A stretch of DNA of 19,615 bases from Podila epigama. Lineage: Eukaryota; Mortierellomycota; Mortierellomycetes; Mortierellales; Mortierellaceae. Positions 10,301 through 17,856 of the stretch are shown piece after piece; position 1 is the first letter of the stretch, and every line of letters starts with the position of its first letter. The notes under the pieces were generated by a model that had not been told where the DNA came from, did not search any database, and worked only from the letters and a program-made list of their open reading frames with translations. Location of the stretch: assembly GCA_015679605.1 (NCBI GenBank), contig JAAAVE010000413.1, positions 348 to 19,962 of the forward strand. Direction: 5' to 3'. Both the position numbers and the translations under genes were made by a program.

Positions 10301-11363
10301 TGTTCTTTCGCCACATACAACCACATAAACACACGCGTGTTTATGTGTTTATATGTTTGTGTTTGTGTTAGTGTCATAGTGTGTTTGTGTGTTTGTGTGA
10401 ATGTGTGAATGTGTGAAGGTGTGAAGGTGTGAAGGTGCGAATGCGTGGATGCGTGGATGTGCGCATGTGTAGAACGAAAATGGATGCCCATGTGTTGTGA
10501 GGTAAAGTGAAATGGGCATGGGCAACGATAAAGAGTTGTTTTGGACGTGTCTCTTTGACTTTGCAATATCCCAATGTCCTATCAGTGAATGGTTTTTTTG
10601 TTGGCTCTTGTTGGATGTTGTTGTTACCTTTGGAATAAGATGACTCGTCATAGGTCTCTGGCACAATGCTCGGCTGCTGTGGTTGTTGTTGTTGTTGTTG
10701 TTGTTGTTTTTGTTGAATCGACGATTGTGGCCGATTGCCTTGAACGTGTTCCTGTTCTTGTTTATCCTGCTGTTGTTGTGATGATCCGTCGTGAAAGAGG
10801 GCCATGGTGGCTGGCAAGGACATGGAGTGGTTCATGGTCGCGGCAAGGGCGTGGTTGATGTTGCCATTGTGGATGGCAATTCGTTCGAGCGCGTTTGGTT
10901 GTTGTTGCGTCGATGATGATGATGATGTTGGTGTGGATGTGGATGTGGATGTGGTAGTGGTAGTGGCTGTAGTGGGAGAGGTCTTGTGAGGTCCTATCCG
11001 AGGCGATGTCCTCGAGCTGCCTGCAGGACTCGAGTGCACGCTCGAGGTGGAGCGGCGTTGTTGAGGTAGGACCTTGCGCGTGATGCCTTTACCGAGAGCT
11101 CTGTCGACCTCGTCATCGTCTTCTTCCTTGATCGTCTGATGTTTCAACCGGCCACTGCCTCGGTCGGATGTAGATGTTGTTGTTGTTGTTGTTGTTGAGG
11201 AGGATGGAGGTGATGTAGTGGAAGAGGTAGAAGAAGGGGTCGAGGTGTTGCTGTTGTGATGATGATTGGATTTGGATCCTCGGAAGAGAAAGGACCATGC
11301 GGCCGAGAGACTGTTGGAACGGGTTCGAGGTTCCTGAGGAAGTGGGTCCTCGTTGCGCACCAT
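1382..11363 (-). CDS. Giant VPS9-domain (Rab5-type GEF) protein, VARP/ANKRD27-like, 2446 aa, eight exons
   Basis: Exons on the minus strand are 11363-10628, 8859-8005, 7871-7770, 7633-7462, 7328-7083, 6915-6197, 6052-5920 and 5759-1382. They sum to 7341 nt, with every phase matching and GT-AG at each junction. Residues 1-530 are mostly disordered (poly-Q, Thr/Ser). Residues ~530-720 follow the region before the VPS9 domain in VARP, with landmarks THILTPSPYY, ILSEETVY and LGKLYQKLF. The VPS9 domain spans ~777-1002: a first helix at 777-796, a ~109-residue low-complexity insert, TPLEKVHCIK at 906, TTDDFIPLLALAIIQ at 948, and FALVTFEASFEFL ending ~1001. The predicted role is nucleotide exchange on Rab5/Rab21-type GTPases at endosomes. 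The tail (~1003-2446) is Ser-rich with His, Gln and Ala runs; no ankyrin repeats are seen. The exon 1 to 2 join spans a 1768-bp intron and is the weakest junction. It is supported by matching phase and by an in-frame stop upstream of exon 2. Confidence 0.8.
2924..3031 (-). repeat. Seven-copy V-[DEN]-V-x-P pentapeptide repeat coded in the VPS9 gene tail
   Basis: About 108 bp of 15-bp imperfect tandem repeats (plus-strand pattern close to TGGTNNNACATCGAC) encode seven consecutive units of the form V/L/A-D/E/N-V-x-P at protein residues ~1898-1933. One unit carries an extra residue. This acidic, proline-spaced array stands out from the Ser-rich tail around it. Its function is unknown. Confidence 0.8.
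8944..9030. repeat. TG microsatellite followed by a ~70-bp purine (GAGA/AGAG) tract
   Basis: On the plus strand, TGTGTG repeats run directly into GAGAAGAGAGAAGAG-type purine sequence broken by only a few pyrimidines. In the sense direction of the VPS9 gene this is a long polypyrimidine tract ending roughly 85-100 nt before the exon 2 acceptor. It may be part of the splice signal or may form non-B DNA; both are inferences. Confidence 0.7.
9418..9488. repeat. CA-rich microsatellite
   Basis: ACACAC/CACACATTCAC-type dinucleotide repeats on the plus strand, interrupted, with an uninterrupted CA run at about 9469-9487. It lies inside the long first intron of the VPS9 gene. Confidence 0.7.
10376..10450. 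repeat. TG-rich 8-bp tandem repeats (GTGTGAAG/GTGTGAAT)
   Basis: Roughly 75 bp of GTGTGAAT then GTGTGAAG units grade into GCGTGGAT units on the plus strand, within the VPS9 gene's long first intron and just downstream (sense) of exon 1. Neighbouring units differ by one or two bases, the pattern expected of a slipped, decaying minisatellite. Confidence 0.65.
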
Positions 11364-11690
11364 GCTTGAGACGAGACGAGACGAGACGAGAGTTGTTTTA
11401 TGATGCCTTTTCTTTTCTTTTCTTTCTTTAAAGGAGATGGAGGACACAAAAAGGGTGAATTGGGCTAGGGAGATGTGGAAGGTATGGATGGAGGTACAAA
11501 AAAAAAGTAAGAGATAGAAGATGAGAAGAAGACAGAAGAAGAAAAGGACAAAAAAAAAAGGTGAAGGATGGGGAAGTGTGTCTGTCTGTCACTCTTGTTG
11601 AATGTAACACCAATACAGGTTTTCCCCCTTTTGTCCTGCCGTTATGTCTTTTTTTTTGTTCCGTCTCGAGTTGTTCGTATCCGGACTGGC

Positions 11691-11691
11691 G

Positions 11692-11738
<47 letters not shown>

Positions 11739-11739
11739 G
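11691..11739. repeat. (GTT)16 trinucleotide microsatellite
   Basis: A 49-bp uninterrupted GTT array on the plus strand (AAC on the minus strand), upstream of the VPS9 gene. Uninterrupted arrays of this length are usually variable between strains. Confidence 0.95.
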
Positions 11740-11777
11740 GTTCGTTGGAGATGGTCGAGTGTGGTGTTTGGGTATCG

Positions 11778-11809
11778 TATCGTTGTATCGTTGTATCGTT
11801 GTATCGTTG
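11778..11809. repeat. TATCGTTG x4 tandem octamer
   Basis: Four perfect head-to-tail copies of the octamer TATCGTTG, preceded by a partial TATCG. They lie about 40 bp from the GTT array, upstream of the VPS9 gene. Confidence 0.95.
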
Positions 11810-12735
11810 TTGGGGGTGAACAGGAGGATAGAAGGGAAAGGAGAATGGGTAAAAATAAGGGTATAACAGAATAGAAAGGACCAAGTTACGAGTTATAAAA
11901 CGAAAAATAAAAATAAAAGGGCGGCAAAATAAATGTTTATCGAATGTATCTGTAAAATACAAGAATTGAGGTGCGATTAGCACAGGGGTAAAGGAATGGG
12001 GAGAGATGAATAAGACGGATGGAATGGGATGACTGAGAGTAGGAGAGAGAAGGAGAGAAGGAGAGATCTCTTTAAAAGTGGTGCAGCATGTTGACCGAGG
12101 AAGTGTTGAATGGAGAAGAATGGAAGAATGCTAGCAGAGAAAAAAGGATGAAAGGGCTCCAGAGATGTTGTTGTTGTTGCTGCTGTCGTTGCTGGGAATG
12201 AGTGAAGCACGCGGTTCTGTGTTTGTTTGATGGGGTAAAGTGGATGAGAAATGGATTGGACAAAAAGAAAGAAAGGAACACACACAGTGGATGGGAAAAA
12301 AGAAAAAAGAAAAGGGTGAAGGATGAAGGAGAGACGAATTGAAATGAATTGAACAGCCCAAAGGGACAGCAACAAGAAGAAGAACAAGAAGAAAAAGGGC
12401 TCACCAGTTTGGTGTGTTCTTTTTTTTTTTTTTTTTTGCATTGCATTGTTCTGAGTGTGTCCATGCGTTGGTTGAATGTTTGATGTGTGTGTGTCTATGC
12501 ATTGTTTGCTGTGCATGGGTGTGGGTGAGTGATGTGAGTGTGAATGTGTTTGTATCTGTATCTGAACTTGAACCTGTTCCTGTATCTGTGTCTGTGCATG
12601 GTGAATGCGAAGAGAGAGATGGAAAGGACGACGGACGGATAGCATTGTAGCATGAACGTACCATTGTCGTTGGTGCAAGAAGCAAAAAAAAAGAAAAAAG
12701 AAAGGTGGGGGATGCGATGCGATCAGGATGAATGT

Positions 12736-12760
12736 GATGGATGGATGGATGGATGGATGG
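12736..12760. repeat. (GATG)6 tetranucleotide microsatellite
   Basis: A perfect GATG/GGAT array of 25 bp on the plus strand. It lies close to the point where plus-strand composition changes from G/T-rich to C/A-rich. Confidence 0.95.
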
Positions 12761-12975
12761 AGGCACAAAACACACAGACGTACAAGATCAGCAACTGATC
12801 CACTCCTGCTGGGATCTCAGGCACACATCACACCTCCACACACATGTCATCAAATATAAGCATACTTGCAATTAGCATTTACACTTTTTACATACACATG
12901 AACATGAACATGAACATGAACATGAATGATATTCATCCATCCATTCATCATATTACAATATGCCACTCCACTCAC

Positions 12976-13041
12976 ACTTGTACATCCCTACATACATTCA
13001 TTCATTCGACTTGTACATCCCTACATACATTCATTCATTCG
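12976..13041. repeat. Perfect 33-bp tandem duplication
   Basis: Two identical adjacent 33-bp units, 12976-13008 and 13009-13041, each beginning ACTTGTACATCCC and ending ATTCATTCG. Perfect identity in non-coding, repeat-rich DNA points to a recent duplication. Confidence 0.97.
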
Positions 13042-14055
13042 TTCATGACACACAACTACTACTACCACCACTACTTCCACTCACCCACACTCCATCCATA
13101 CTTTACTCGGCACCAACCAACATCACAAGTTTCATCATAAAACTTTAACATTGGCAAAAAAAGTGGTCCCCCCGCATTCATCATCATCATCATCAGCATC
13201 GTCATCATCCCCATTCCAGCTCATGCCAGCAACAGAACCATCCATGTATGTATCCATGTGTGTATCGTATCCATGTAGACTACAGAGAATAAGCTCATCA
13301 GTCTATGCCCTTTTGTGGCTCCTGATTTACGCCTTGTCTCTTCTATGATTGCCACAAAAGGGATGGCGAGGGGAAGGAAAAAGAAAAAAGAAGGAAAAAA
13401 AGCTCATTCATATCCACCAGAAACCAAACCCATCCCAACCCAAAACTAAACCAGGAGAAGACTGAGATTTCTATGTTCTTCATTTTATCTCTGACCGTCC
13501 GATGTCTCTTTCTTCTTGATACATTCGCGTTCCAATTTCGGTGGCTCTCACTCACTTACCCACTCCACTCCCTCATTCACTCAGTCTCACTCATTCACAC
13601 ATACACACTACACACTACACTTTGTCCCTTGCCTGGTTGTCAACCCAAGAAATAGATCCAAATTTTAGTCACTTTGAACCCACTCTCCCTCACGCTCACC
13701 ACACTCTCACCACACCCTCACCACACCCTTGCTCAAACTCACTCATACGCATACACACACAGACACACACGCATATGCACACATACACAAATACACACAA
13801 TCAACGACCAAAACACATCCCAATTGGAGGATGTAGGGTCGATGGTGTCATCTTTGAAGAAAAAAAAAGATCACAATAATCATATCTCCTCCCATCCGTT
13901 TTAAGCAAAAAAAAACTCCTTCCCTTTTAAACTCTCTGATTCAGATGTGTCTGTGTCTGTGTCTGTGTCCGTGTGTTTGTGTGTGTGCAACATTCAACGG
14001 TTTTTCCGTTCTGATTAAAAAAAGCGAATGTTTGCATGTGTGCATATCTGCATTT

Positions 14056-14088
14056 TTTATTTTTTATTTTTTTATTTATGTATTTATT
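14056..14088 (-). terminator. Clustered AATAAA poly(A) signals of the UGDH gene
   Basis: Four AATAAA hexamers on the minus strand (TTTATT on plus at 14056, 14063, 14071 and 14083) lie 153-185 nt beyond the UGDH stop codon. Sequence beyond them is TG/TC-rich on the plus strand. They are the likely 3'-end signals, by sequence only. Confidence 0.6.
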
Positions 14089-14240
14089 CTCTTTCAATCA
14101 AATGAAAAATAAAAAGGGTGGTATCAACAAGGATAAAGCACAAAGGGAAAAAAAAGAGAACAACAAAAGTAAAGTGGAGGTGTCTCACCAGGAAACAGAA
14201 CATCAAACAAACAAAAAAAAACAAACAAACAGCATTCATC

Positions 14241-16745
14241 TTAAACACTCTTGCCAATGGTCTCAACACGGAAACCAATCTCGCGCAGCTTGGGAGCATC
14301 CAAGATCAGACGGCCATCAAAGATAAATGCAGGCTTCTGCATCGAATCGAAAATCTTTTGGTAATCAAGCTGGTTCATCTTAAACTCATCCCACTCGGTG
14401 CAAATCACGATGGCATCCGCGCCAGCACAGGCCTCGTATGCACTGCTGCAGATCGACACATGCTTCTTCACCTCAGCCTCGTTCGTACCAACACCAGGCT
14501 CTGTCAGGTCCATCATAATCTGCTTCTCGCTCACCTTGGGGTCGTACAATGCAATGCGGGCGTGTTCCTGGATCAAGTAGCTGCACAGGGTGATGGCAGC
14601 AGACTCACGGGTATCACCAGTATCCTTCTTGAACGCAAAGCCAAGGAGAGCAATGCGCTTGTTGGTGACAGTGTTGAAGAGAGTGCGCACAATACGGTGC
14701 GTGAAGCGCATCTTTTGGTACTCGTTCATGGTCACAACACTCTTCCAGTAGGCCGCCACCTCGGGCAAGTAGAGTTGCTCACTCAAATACACCAAGTTGA
14801 GAATATCCTTCTGGAAGCACGATCCTCCAAAACCAACAGACGCCTTCAAAAACTTTGGTCCAATACGCGAATCAGTACCGCAAGCATATGCAACCTCGTC
14901 CACATTTGCACCAGTTGCCTCGCAAATAGCAGACAGTGCATTGATCGAGGAGATACGCTGCGCAAGGAGTGCATTGGCCGCCAACTTTGACAGCTCTGAT
15001 GACCACAAGTTCATGGTAATCACACGCTCCTGAGGGATCCAGCGCGTGTACACATCCACAAGCTTCTGTTGAGCTGCAAACCCCTCGGGTGTCTGGAGGC
15101 ATCCAATCAAAACACGGTCTGGGTTCATCAAGTCATTGACGGCAGTACCCTCAGCCAAGAACTCGGGATTCGAAAGAATGTCAAAGCGAATGTCCTTGCT
15201 AGAGTTGGCCTCGAGAATCGTACGCATGCTCTGGGCAGTGCGGCAGGGGACTGTCGACTTTTCAATCACAATCTTGGATGTGGTGGCGACCTGAGCAATG
15301 CGGCGTGTAGCAGTCTCGATGTATCTAAGTAGAGGTAATGTATATTACAATTGTGTTAAAAACATGATTGCATATGTTTTTGCATAATTTGCATATATTG
15401 TAAATATATGCGTAACATGTTGTGTATGTGGCATAATTGGCATACATGTTGCGTTTGAACATGTTGCAATTGAATAAAGGATACACGAGTGCATGATAAT
15501 TCCATTGGATATACCCGTGCACATGCGCCTGTGAAAATTGTGAAAAAAAAGGAGTGTGCGTGTGGACGCGAAATACGAAATACGAAATACGAAAATGCTT
15601 GTGAAAACAAGAAAAAATGTGCGGATGTTCACTCCTTTTCCTTTTCTGGGTTGATCTCCCCTCATCCATTTGTCCAACATATTTTTTTTTTTTTTTTTGT
15701 CGGAGCAAATATTATTAAAAAAAAATGATAAGCAGGTTCCCAGCACAGACAGGGGTCCCCTCTTTTTCAAAGTTGGGTCAATCAAGCAAGACATCGAGGT
15801 CGGAGGTCCGTTCGTCCATCCATCCATCCATCTTGTCCGCTCCCTCAAATCCGTCCGACGAGAGAGGTTTTCCAGGGATATGACATCGCAAAAACAAAAA
15901 CAAAGAAAAAACCACCGATTTGTCATTACGTGACACAACCACGGATATGAAGTAAGCAAGGTTCCAGAATGGCAACCTCTATTGCTCGCTCCATACTCCA
16001 AAACAAAAACACAATATGTTGATTGTGCCTGGGACCCCGAAAATTACTGAACGAATCTGTATCCTTCCTCCTCCTCCTCTTTACAAAAAAAAAAAGAATA
16101 GCTTTCACTATCCCCCATTCTTACTTCACCTTCCCATTCTCAATGTAACCAAAGGGCAAGAGTTTTCAGGGGTGGGAGAGAAAAGAAGAAAAGGAAAAAA
16201 AAAAGAAAAAACACAAAAAGATATAAAAAAAGGTACACTTACGCAAGGTCAGCGGCCATACCGGCACCCATACCGGTCTTTTTGGTGGGAGTGTTGACAG
16301 AGACAAAGATGAGATCAGCATCGATGATGGCTTGGTCGACATTGGTGGTAAAGAACAAGTTCTTGCCGCGACGCTCAAAGACGATCTTGTCCAGACCAGG
16401 CTCATAGATGGGGAGCTCGTCCGAGTTCCAGGCGTCGATACGGGCCTGGTTCAAGTCGACAATGGTGACGTTGATATCGTGGCACTGGTAAGCGATGACA
16501 GCGCAGGAGGGACCACCTAAAATTACAATAATAATCAGAGAAGGAGATGGGAATTAAGGTGACATTAGTCCTCTATAGTTTGTTTTTCACCTCCCCTTTT
16601 CAACTCGACGACAATAGAATGGAGCATTGTGGGAAAAAAACCAGGTAAGGAATGATTACTACTAGGAGTTGTAGTAGAAATCACCGAGATGTTTGTAGAC
16701 TTGCTTACCGACGTAACCGGCACCGATACAGCAAATGTTGACCAT
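14241..16745 (-). CDS. UGDH: UDP-glucose 6-dehydrogenase, 464 aa, three exons
   Basis: It oxidises UDP-glucose to UDP-glucuronate with two NAD+, in the cytosol. This supplies glucuronate (and via it UDP-xylose) for polysaccharides, consistent with glucuronate-containing walls of Mucoromycota. Exons are 16745-16709, 16516-16243 and 15324-14241 (1395 nt), with donors GTAAGC and GTAAGT, acceptors TTTTAG and ACTTAG, and phases 1 and 2. Visible signatures: the Rossmann NAD-binding GAGYVGG at residues 8-14; VNTPTKK near 83; EKSTVP at 125-130; [10 protein letters not shown] at 156-165 with the two glutamates at 158 and 162; Lys217 and Asn221 in [10 protein letters not shown]; catalytic Cys273 in GFGGSC with Asp277; [13 protein letters not shown] in the C-terminal domain. 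Each sits three positions before its human UGDH counterpart. All key residues appear intact and the length is normal for the family. The ATG follows a C/T-rich leader. Intron 2 is unusually long (918 bp). Confidence 0.97.
15325..16242 (-). other. 918-bp second intron of UGDH with an AT-rich, dyad-containing 3' part
   Basis: The intron runs from donor GTAAGT at 16242 to acceptor ACTTAG at 15325. The first intron is 192 bp, so this one is enlarged. Its acceptor-proximal ~130 bp (15355-15480) is AT-rich with repeated GCATA/TGCATA words and a perfect hairpin at 15391-15411. Further in are three-plus tandem ACGAAAT units (~15568-15594), a T18 run (~15681-15698) and CATC repeats (~15817-15832). A 218-codon minus-strand frame (15345-16001) crosses it but has no recognisable domain. 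The UGDH protein is contiguous across the junction, so no exon is missing. Confidence 0.85.
15391..15411. repeat. Perfect 8-bp inverted repeat with 5-nt loop (GCATATAT/ATATATGC)
   Basis: GCATATAT at 15391-15398, loop TGTAA, then ATATATGC at 15404-15411, within UGDH intron 2 and about 65-85 nt upstream of the acceptor in the sense direction. It could form a hairpin in the pre-mRNA. Confidence 0.9.
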
Positions 16746-16960
16746 ATTTGAATCGAGTTTATAGAGTGAGAGTGAAAGTGAGTGGGGGTATGAAAGAGTG
16801 GAGGAGCGGTGGAATGGGTGAAATGAATAAGTGGATGAGTGAATGAGTGAATGAATGAAGATGAGAAGAGATGAGAGAGATGTAGAGAAGAAGAAGAAAA
16901 GGTGTCAACGAGATAATTTCATTCTTAATAAATGCGAACGGAGCGCCAATTGGTGCGAAC
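16746..16960 (-). promoter_or_regulatory. UGDH promoter and C/T-rich 5' leader
   Basis: On the minus strand, about 155 nt before the ATG are C/T/A-rich (CATTCACTCATTCACTCATC-type) with no upstream ATG seen. This is a typical leader for this window. Just upstream is a TTTATTAAG element (about 16922-16930), a possible TATA equivalent. About 20 nt beyond it is CCAATTGG (16946-16953), a CCAAT box readable on both strands, the usual target of the HAP/NF-Y complex. Their spacing fits a core promoter, but no factor binding is shown. Confidence 0.4.
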
Positions 16961-17216
16961 CAAGGTTGACTAAAAATGAGCGGCTGTGCAATTGGGGGGG
17001 GGAGGAGGAATAAGCAATTCTCCTCCTATTTCTGGATGACCCTTTCCTATTTTGGACAGGGTGCGCTTTTTGGGTGTTGTGGGATCAGTGCGATGAATGT
17101 GGTTGGTTGGTGTGTGTGGCTGGGTTATGCTTTGTGTTCATTATCTATGATGATGATGTTGGATATGCCCCCGCGGCGCATCAGAAGTCATGACAATAAT
17201 GTCTTGGTTGGCTGAG

Positions 17217-17240
17217 TTGAGGAGTTGAGGAGTTGAGGAG
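17217..17240. repeat. TTGAGGAG x3 tandem octamer
   Basis: Three perfect adjacent copies of TTGAGGAG in the UGDH upstream DNA, followed within 20 bp by TG-rich repeats. Confidence 0.95.
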
Positions 17241-17257
17241 ATGCGTTTTGTGTTTTA

Positions 17258-17340
17258 TGTTTTGAGTATGTGTGTGTGTTGTGTATTTTATGTTTTGGTG
17301 TGTGTGTGTGTGTGTGTATTGTGTGTATTGTGTGTATGTC
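17258..17340. repeat. TG-rich microsatellite cluster
   Basis: Interrupted GT arrays with TTTTATGTTTTG and TATTGTG spacers on the plus strand. The longest pure GT block is about 17299-17317. It is intergenic, about 550 bp upstream of UGDH. Confidence 0.8.
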
Positions 17341-17513
17341 TGTGCATGTTGCCCATTGGCCAACAACTTGTCAACACGTACTTGTCAATCTCAATGCTAC
17401 AAAGCATCCCATCAATTCATACTAAAACAAGTAGATTAGACTCAACCATGGCAATTTGCTACGCCGTTCTTATTTTCCATCCGTAGTCGAACGACGCCAT
17501 GGACACCCTGGAC

Positions 17514-17629
17514 GAGAACGCCAGAACAAGGAGTAGTAAGTTCATATCACACAAAAAACGTCTAGAACAACGTCCTAGACGATTGGGAAGAGAGCGCCAT
17601 AACAAGGAATAGTGCTACGTATCACACAA
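17514..17629. repeat. Imperfect direct repeats flanking a perfect 7-bp hairpin
   Basis: Copy A (17514-17554) and copy B (17590-17629) share most bases, with common blocks CGCCA, AACAAGGA, TAGT and ATCACACAA. Between them, CGTCTAG (17559-17565) and CTAGACG (17575-17581) form a perfect inverted repeat around a 9-nt loop. The element lies 228-343 bp beyond the SRP40 stop. It may be a decayed mobile-element remnant, a structured 3' UTR or RNA element, or a segmental duplication; the sequence alone does not decide. Confidence 0.7.
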
Positions 17630-17856
17630 TAAATAACATCTTGGTCGACTCTTCTTTTCATTTGTACGCCCAAAATCAAAAAACTGTCTAATCAGATCAA
17701 GACTCTACTTGACAATAAACAAAAAAGAAAAAAAGAAAGATTGGGCTACAATCTATGAAGTGCACCACAATGCTGGAATGCTAGGATGGATAAGGAAGGG
17801 GGGGGGAAAGGACGAGATGTAATGTGATGTAACAAAAATAAAAAAAAAAGTATAAT

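Larger units (their letters stand above)
8860..10627 (-). other. 1768-bp first intron of the VPS9 gene, filled with simple repeats
   Basis: The intron is bounded by donor GTAACA at 10627 and acceptor CACTAG at 8860, phase 1 on both sides. The other six introns of the gene are 133-167 bp. On the sense strand it is C/A/T-rich. Contents, in plus-strand terms: a TG run then a GA/AGAG purine tract at ~8944-9030, TTGAGTG-type 7-bp repeats at ~9128-9180, CA repeats at ~9418-9488, a CT run at ~10216-10234, and GTGTGAAG-type 8-bp repeats at ~10376-10450. No coding segment could be supported inside it. Continuing exon 1's frame past the donor, or exon 2's frame upstream past the acceptor, gives only low-complexity peptide or a stop. 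An extra small exon cannot be excluded. Confidence 0.6.
11364..12780 (-). promoter_or_regulatory. Repeat-rich upstream region and probable leader of the VPS9 gene
   Basis: There is no supportable gene in this 1.4-kb stretch. Read on the minus strand it is C/T/A-rich, like the UGDH leader. Directly before the VPS9 ATG is a CTCGT pentanucleotide repeat (about five copies, 11367-11391). Further upstream lie a 16-copy GTT array, four TATCGTTG units and a six-copy GATG array. Several long minus-strand frames cross the region, but they encode only His/Thr/Phe/Ser low-complexity peptides shaped by the repeats. The transcription start could not be placed. Confidence 0.4.
12781..14240 (+). other. C/A-rich region without a gene, between the VPS9 upstream DNA and the UGDH 3' end
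   Basis: About 1.46 kb with no coding region I can support. Between about 12,830 and 13,810 the plus strand is strongly C/A/T-rich (CACTCACTCAC, TCATTCATTC, CACACATACAC), unlike the G/T-rich DNA on its left. Contents: GAACAT hexamer repeats (~12898-12925), a perfect 33-bp duplication (12976-13041), a CAT run (~13173-13195), CA-rich blocks (~13560-13800) and TGTGTC repeats (~13944-13975). Open frames here are low-complexity, lack good starts and show no domain. The right end holds the UGDH 3' signals. Confidence 0.5.
16961..17856. other. Intergenic region between UGDH and the SRP40 gene
   Basis: There is no supportable coding region. It contains a G8 run (~16994), three perfect TTGAGGAG octamers (17217-17240), a TG-rich microsatellite (~17258-17340), and two imperfect ~41-bp direct repeats flanking a perfect hairpin (17514-17629). 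No canonical AATAAA is visible on the minus strand in the ~220 bases beyond the SRP40 stop, so that gene's 3' end is not placed. Confidence 0.5.

Noticed and set aside
11977-12768. A 263-codon minus-strand frame rich in His, Ser and Phe
   Set aside because: Composition is dictated by simple repeats and C/T-rich DNA; no domain or splice-supported continuation was found.
12976-13041. Two identical 33-bp units as a possible CRISPR array
   Set aside because: The copies are directly adjacent with no spacers, and the window is eukaryotic.
14118-14990. A 290-codon plus-strand open frame antisense to UGDH
   Set aside because: It is a codon-usage shadow of the highly conserved UGDH exon on the other strand.
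15345-16001. A 218-codon minus-strand open frame inside UGDH intron 2, a possible intron-encoded protein
   Set aside because: It has no recognisable domain, is rich in residues forced by T-rich and CATC repeats, and the UGDH protein reads continuously across the intron.
17140-17216. ATGATGA ... CTGA pair as a possible C/D box snoRNA
   Set aside because: No terminal stem and no clear D'/C' boxes were seen; the ATGATGATG run is a simple repeat.
17258-17340. TG-rich tract as a possible telomere-like repeat
   Set aside because: It is an irregular GT microsatellite lying between two conserved genes; no regular telomere unit is repeated.
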